Origin: Serinus canaria
Lineage: Eukaryota > Chordata > Aves > Passeriformes > Fringillidae
NCBI RefSeq assembly: GCF_022539315.1
Contig: NC_066333.1
Coordinates: 2,852,001 to 2,916,000, forward strand
Length of the DNA stretch: 64,000 nucleotides
Direction of reading: 5' to 3'
Shown: positions 59,756 through 64,000 of the stretch, piece by piece
Layout of the letters: the number at the start of each line of letters is the position of its first letter
Position numbering within the stretch: the stretch's first letter is position 1
The notes under the pieces: generated by a model
Databases searched by the model: none
Seen by the model: the letters and a program-made list of their open reading frames with translations, nothing else
What the model was told of the DNA's origin: nothing
Made by a program: the position numbers and the translations under genes

Positions 59756-61904
59756 TGGGATCAGATTCCTGCCTTAGGAACAACCCCAGTGCCCCTAAAC
59801 CTGTGCAGGCCCCTGGAGCAGCAGGGCTGCCTGGAGCACACCCACCCTCACAGCTGGGCTGTGCTTTGCACCTCAGCAAGTCCCTAATTTCCAGTTTCCA
59901 GGGAGAGACACGCAGGGATAACGAGCCGAAGTGAGGGAGGAAGGGGAAGAGGACACTGATTTTCTGGGCTGTCTTCACTGCACATTTTCCACCCAGGAGC
60001 TGAGGCACAAGCAGCTCATCCCCGTGGCTTGTGGCACATCTTCCTGACAAGGCTGCTGTGCCCCTGGATGGGCTGGATCTGCTGGGCATGGCCCTGCAGG
60101 GACAGGGATGGGGTGGCCATGTGAGGAGTCGTGAGGAGCACAGGCGTGGGGAAGCTTTGTCTCTCTGGAAAAAGCAAAGGCTGAGTTTGATGCAAACACA
60201 GATTTTCAAGCTCCATGGAGGGATCTGTGCGTGGCTTATTAGTGAGTTTTCCATTTGCAGCCAACACCAATGATACTCTCTTAAGTCTGTGTGGGCTACT
60301 GCCCTGCTTTATTATTTTCCATTGTCTTTTCTCACTCACATTTTTAAGTCTTTAGCACCTTTTATGTACTTGAGAAAAGAGTCCCACACAAATGTCTCAG
60401 AGCCTTGCAAAAGAAAAAAAAATCAAACACCTATTGTCTTCAAAGTTGCCTTTTTGGGGATTTTTCTTGTGTTTTCTCAGTAGTTTGGGGAAAAATGTCT
60501 TTGGCTTAGGAAGATTTAATAGAGGCAAGTCATGGTGCTGGGAGTTAATCCAAGACAACTCTTTATCTTTCCAGAGCCCCTTGTTGAGGTGATTTGTTCC
60601 ATTGTGCAGTCAGACAGGCACAGCACACTCCAAAGGGAGACTCTTTTCACCCCTTTCAGTGAGGGAGTGAAATGGACTTTTTGGAGTGCTGGAACTCCCG
60701 GCTTGAGGGAGTTTTTAATTCTCTAGTGGGCCTTCAAAACACTCAGGTTGTCATCTGTGCCTTGTTCTTCTCTTTCCTGACCTCCTCATCTACTTCAGTC
60801 CAAGGCTCTGCAGATTTTCCTTGTCACAGACTCTGGGGAAAAGTTGGGATGGGTGGCTCTAGATCAGGTCCCATCACTCACCCTTGAGCTTCAGATTCCC
60901 ACACAATGTCAGGGCTCCTTGGCATTCAGAGCACAGAACTGGCTTAAAAGACAGAATCTCAAATATTGTGAATGCGAAGTTCACTTTGGGTTAGTTACAG
61001 CTTTATAAGTATTTTGCAACTCTGTTTCAGATTTCTTAATAAAAACCTTGATGATTACAGGACTTCCACAATTTGAAACCCAACCTTTTATGTGAGGAGT
61101 GCATTTTCTCCAATGAAGTTTTCATGCACAAGATACACCAAAACAGATCTTTAGACCCTGCAAAGACAATTTTTTACCATTAAAAATGCTTATCTTTAGT
61201 AATATTTTCCCTGTGAGTGGAGCCAAGAAGAAAAAACAGATCCTTGCAAATTAAAAAGTCAGAAGAAGGCTAAAGAGAGTAGCAGGACTTAATTCTCTTA
61301 TAAGTCACTCAGCACCTTTGTGGCAGTGAAGAGAGGGAAACCAACACCTTCCAAGGCTGTTCTGGTGTTATAATAATTGCACACAGTAGGATGGGATATT
61401 CAATTTTTTCTGCAATTTAATTGAATCTGACTTCTCCCTCCAGTCCATAACCTCATTTTAGTGGTTCCAATCCTATTCTTTCAGAGAGTTTATGTTTATG
61501 GAAGTTTTCCAGACCAGGGAGAAGCTGGGTGATCCCAGAGCAGGCAGGAACTCAGGCTGGTGGCCAGCCACTGTCAGTGTCCTTATTCCAGGACAGACTG
61601 GAAGGATGGTTTCTGTGAACATTAAAAAATCTATGGAAATAACTAAAAAAAAAACCAAACCAACCCAGACTTTCTGCTCCAGGCCATGACCTGCATAAAA
61701 AACTTTCTGCCTGTGTTTTACACTCAATAGGTAATTTCACACTGTCTGTCTCAGGCAGAGCTGTCTGATATGAGCTGTTACACCACTGCCTTCAGCTGCT
61801 GGAGGCTCTGAGTCTCACCCCACCTATAAGTCTGCAGATATTGATTGACTTCAGGATGATTTCTAATAATAACTGGAGAATAACCTCCATCCTGTGCCCA
61901 AAGT
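59756..61904. other. Unannotated stretch
   Basis: No gene or transposon is recognised. The 195-aa minus-strand frame at 59667-60254 begins in the tandem duplication and has no recognisable domain. 60900-61480 is AT-rich. Confidence 0.45.
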
Positions 61905-61962
61905 GTTGGAGCCAGATGATCTTTAAGGTCCCTTCCAGCCCAATCCATTCTGCAGCTCTCCC
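61905..61962 (+). mobile_element. CR1 LINE 3' tail, sense, short
   Basis: GATGATCTTTAAGGTCCCTT and CCAGCCCAATCCATTCTG match the last 50 or so bases of a CR1. Confidence 0.7.
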
Positions 61963-63250
61963 ACCTGTGGAGGCAGGACTGAAACTGTGCTGTGACTCTC
62001 AACTGGCCAGGGAGAAAAAGCTGCCAGAGAGGAGCCACTGGTGGGCACGGGGAGAAGGATGAGCTTTTGGTGGCAGGGACAGCTGGCTGAGAGCTGGCCA
62101 GTTCCAGTCCTTCCACCAAATTCCTGGAGGAATCTTGCTGGTCAGAGTTGCAGGTGACACACAGCCTGGGGAGCTGGTGAGTAGCACAGAGCTGGTGCCA
62201 CACTGTCACTGCAGACATTGGTGTCACCTGGAAAACAGGCACTGATCAAAAGGAACAGAAAGGAAATCATTTAAATCCAGCCTAGTGCAAAGTTGCATTA
62301 GGGAAAAAAAAAAAAAGCCTGAGAAAGGGGAGCTCCAGGCAGGATCTACCCCCAGCCAAAGCTCTTTGAGGGATGGTGGAACAATTGAACTTCTGCAGCA
62401 GCACTTGGGGTGTCTCTGACAAGGAATGGAGGAGAGAGGGAGACAGGGAATGCTGTCCTTCCTCTCCTCCCAGCACTCCCTGAAACTCGTGCAGCCAAAC
62501 TGCAGAGCTCTGGCATCCCATACATTAAGTCAGATGGTGGGAACAGCCAAATAAATCATAACAGAGCAAGAAAAATATCTTGAAATGAGACATTTATGGA
62601 AATCAAAGAAAAGAATAAAAATATTAAGCTGGGATAGAAATGTCTGATACTAAAGAGTTTACATTTCTGCCAAGGAAAGGCAGAACAAGAAGAGGCTGGA
62701 AGGTGAATGTGAACATTTTCCACTCAGGAACAAGGCACACACTTTTGGGACAGATGACAGTTAACAGCACTGGGACAAATTCATAAAGGAAGAGGCCAGC
62801 CTTCCACTTTTGGTATCTTTAGGTGGGGCCTGAGATCCTTGGTAGCAGCCATGCAGGACCCCACAGGACTCTGCAGGAGCTGGGCAGAGGGAGCTGAGCT
62901 GGAATAGCTCAGGCTGCTGTCATGGAGATAACCACTGCCACCCACAGCAGCATGACTTGGGAAGGCTTCCAGCTTGGGAAGGTGGTGTGGGGGCTGCTCT
63001 TCCCGTGATTTACACCTTCCAGGCTGCCCAGACAGCTGATGGCAGAGAGATTCAAGGGGGTGCAAAGAATGGTGGGATCCTCCATGCAGCCCCTCCCCCA
63101 GGATGTGCAGTGCCTCGGCAGAGGGAAATGGGGCATTTATGGACCAACACTTCCCTCAGAAGAGAATAGAGTGGGGCAGGAACAAGATGAAGAAAGAGAA
63201 GGGTAAAAGGAGAAGTGGAGAAAAGCAAGGACTGAAAGGGAGAGCAGGAG
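61963..63250. other. Unannotated stretch
   Basis: No gene or transposon is recognised. Short A runs lie at 62308-62320. Confidence 0.5.
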
Positions 63251-63960
63251 AGCAGCCAGCTCAGTGCCAGGGCAGCACGGCAGCAGCAGGCAGGGCACCA
63301 GTGACAGTGGCATCACTCGGCCTGAGGTGCCAGCACGGGCACGAGTGGCTTTGCAGAGCTGCCCGGGCTGGGGTAGCCCCAGGAGCTGTTCCCCATCCCT
63401 GCCCGGGAGGTTCCCGTGCCAGCAGGGCTGAATCAGCCTCCCACAGCCGGGCTGAGGGCGAGGTGGGCTGGCTGAGAACGGAGCCCTGGGAGGGAGGGAG
63501 GGAGGGAGGGCGGTGTTGGGGCTGCAAATCACTCTTTCGAGTTTTCATTTCCTCGCAGCCACGGGCTGCCCTGCTCAGAAATGAAACCTAGAGAGACGTG
63601 CCAGCGCTTTCTGAGATGGAGAGAGCCACAGGGACAAGTCATAGGGTGCAGGGACAGGGTGGCTGCTGCCTTGGGTGTGCTCAAAGCAAACACAGCTCGG
63701 GGCAGCATTCAGGGCTGGCTGAGCCCCCACTCTGCTCGGAAGGAGAGGGGAAATGTAGGTAAGAGATTTACAAGTGCAGAGAAGGGGTCCAGGAAGGCAG
63801 AGAGGCGATGAGAGAAGGGGAAGAGCTTCCCTCCTGCTGGCTTTGCAGAAAGCAGCGCTGGAGGGGATGAGCCTGTTCTCGCTTTGGAGCTGTTATGGGC
63901 ATGGAGCAGCTTTCACAAGCCCTGGAGCATCCCATGTGTACTTCTGTCTGTGCCTCAGGC
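63251..63960. promoter_or_regulatory. GC-richer segment with raised CpG, possible promoter approach
   Basis: I count about 18 CpG in roughly 470 bases (63280-63750). That is denser than most of the window, though the ratio looks below the usual CpG-island threshold. A GGGAGGGAGGGAGGGAGGG run at 63488-63510 can form a G-quadruplex on the + strand. AATGTAGGTAAGAG near 63753-63766 looks like a strong splice donor (GTAAG). Together these could mark a first, perhaps non-coding, exon of a gene continuing beyond the window. The 162-aa frame at 63103-63591 shows no known domain. Confidence 0.22.
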
Positions 63961-64000
63961 TGCTGCCCTGGGCAAGTGCCTGTTTGCCCGTGCTCCAGTC

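Noticed and set aside
1..64000. A search for tRNA, rRNA, operons, phage or defence-system genes
   Set aside because: Nothing of the kind was seen on either strand. The sequence is vertebrate non-coding DNA, and bacterial feature types do not apply.

Overview
This window looks like non-coding nuclear DNA from a bird, most likely a songbird (passerine). The main evidence is the repeats. There are about a dozen truncated CR1 LINE pieces, several ending in the avian CR1 tail (ATTCTGTG repeats). There are also about eight solo-LTR-like blocks of endogenous retroviruses. I recognise several of these from memory as songbird types, and no database search was run. CpG is sparse through most of the sequence, AT-rich and GC-rich stretches alternate as in vertebrates, and nothing resembles bacterial gene packing. 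Bird is near certain; passerine is likely. I cannot name the chromosome or the neighbouring gene.

I could not support any protein-coding gene, tRNA, rRNA or CRISPR array. The longest open frames all sit on tandem repeats, on a pyrimidine-rich tract, or across adjacent transposons, so I reject them as genes. The window could be intergenic or lie inside a large intron. Small exons could escape visual reading.

Layout: 1-3.4 kb holds a CR1 piece, an LTR inserted into a tandem duplication, a 39/37-bp minisatellite and a second CR1. 3.5-9.8 kb is mostly single-copy-looking sequence with AT-rich blocks that may be conserved non-coding elements. 9.8-19.3 kb holds an LTR fragment and two CR1 pieces. 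19.3-22.7 kb holds a CR1 inserted into a tandem duplication, then a CR1 expanded internally into satellite arrays. 24.5-30.4 kb holds two LTRs and two CR1 pieces. 34.3-40.2 kb holds two LTRs and CR1 pieces. 40.76-42.36 kb is a 1.6-kb polypyrimidine tract, CpG-rich in its middle. 42.8-50.2 kb holds two CR1s and three LTRs, one with an internal minisatellite. 50-57 kb is mostly single-copy-looking. 57.3-58.2 kb is a 31-bp minisatellite. 58.7-62 kb holds CR1 ends and another tandem duplication. The last 0.7 kb is GC-richer and may approach a promoter.

No set of genes here works together. What the window offers is repeat biology: transposons inserted into one copy of a short tandem duplication, so the sister copy preserves the empty site; a CR1 and an LTR that have grown minisatellites; perfect hairpins; and a strongly strand-asymmetric tract whose central CpG-rich part may be real or a consensus artefact.
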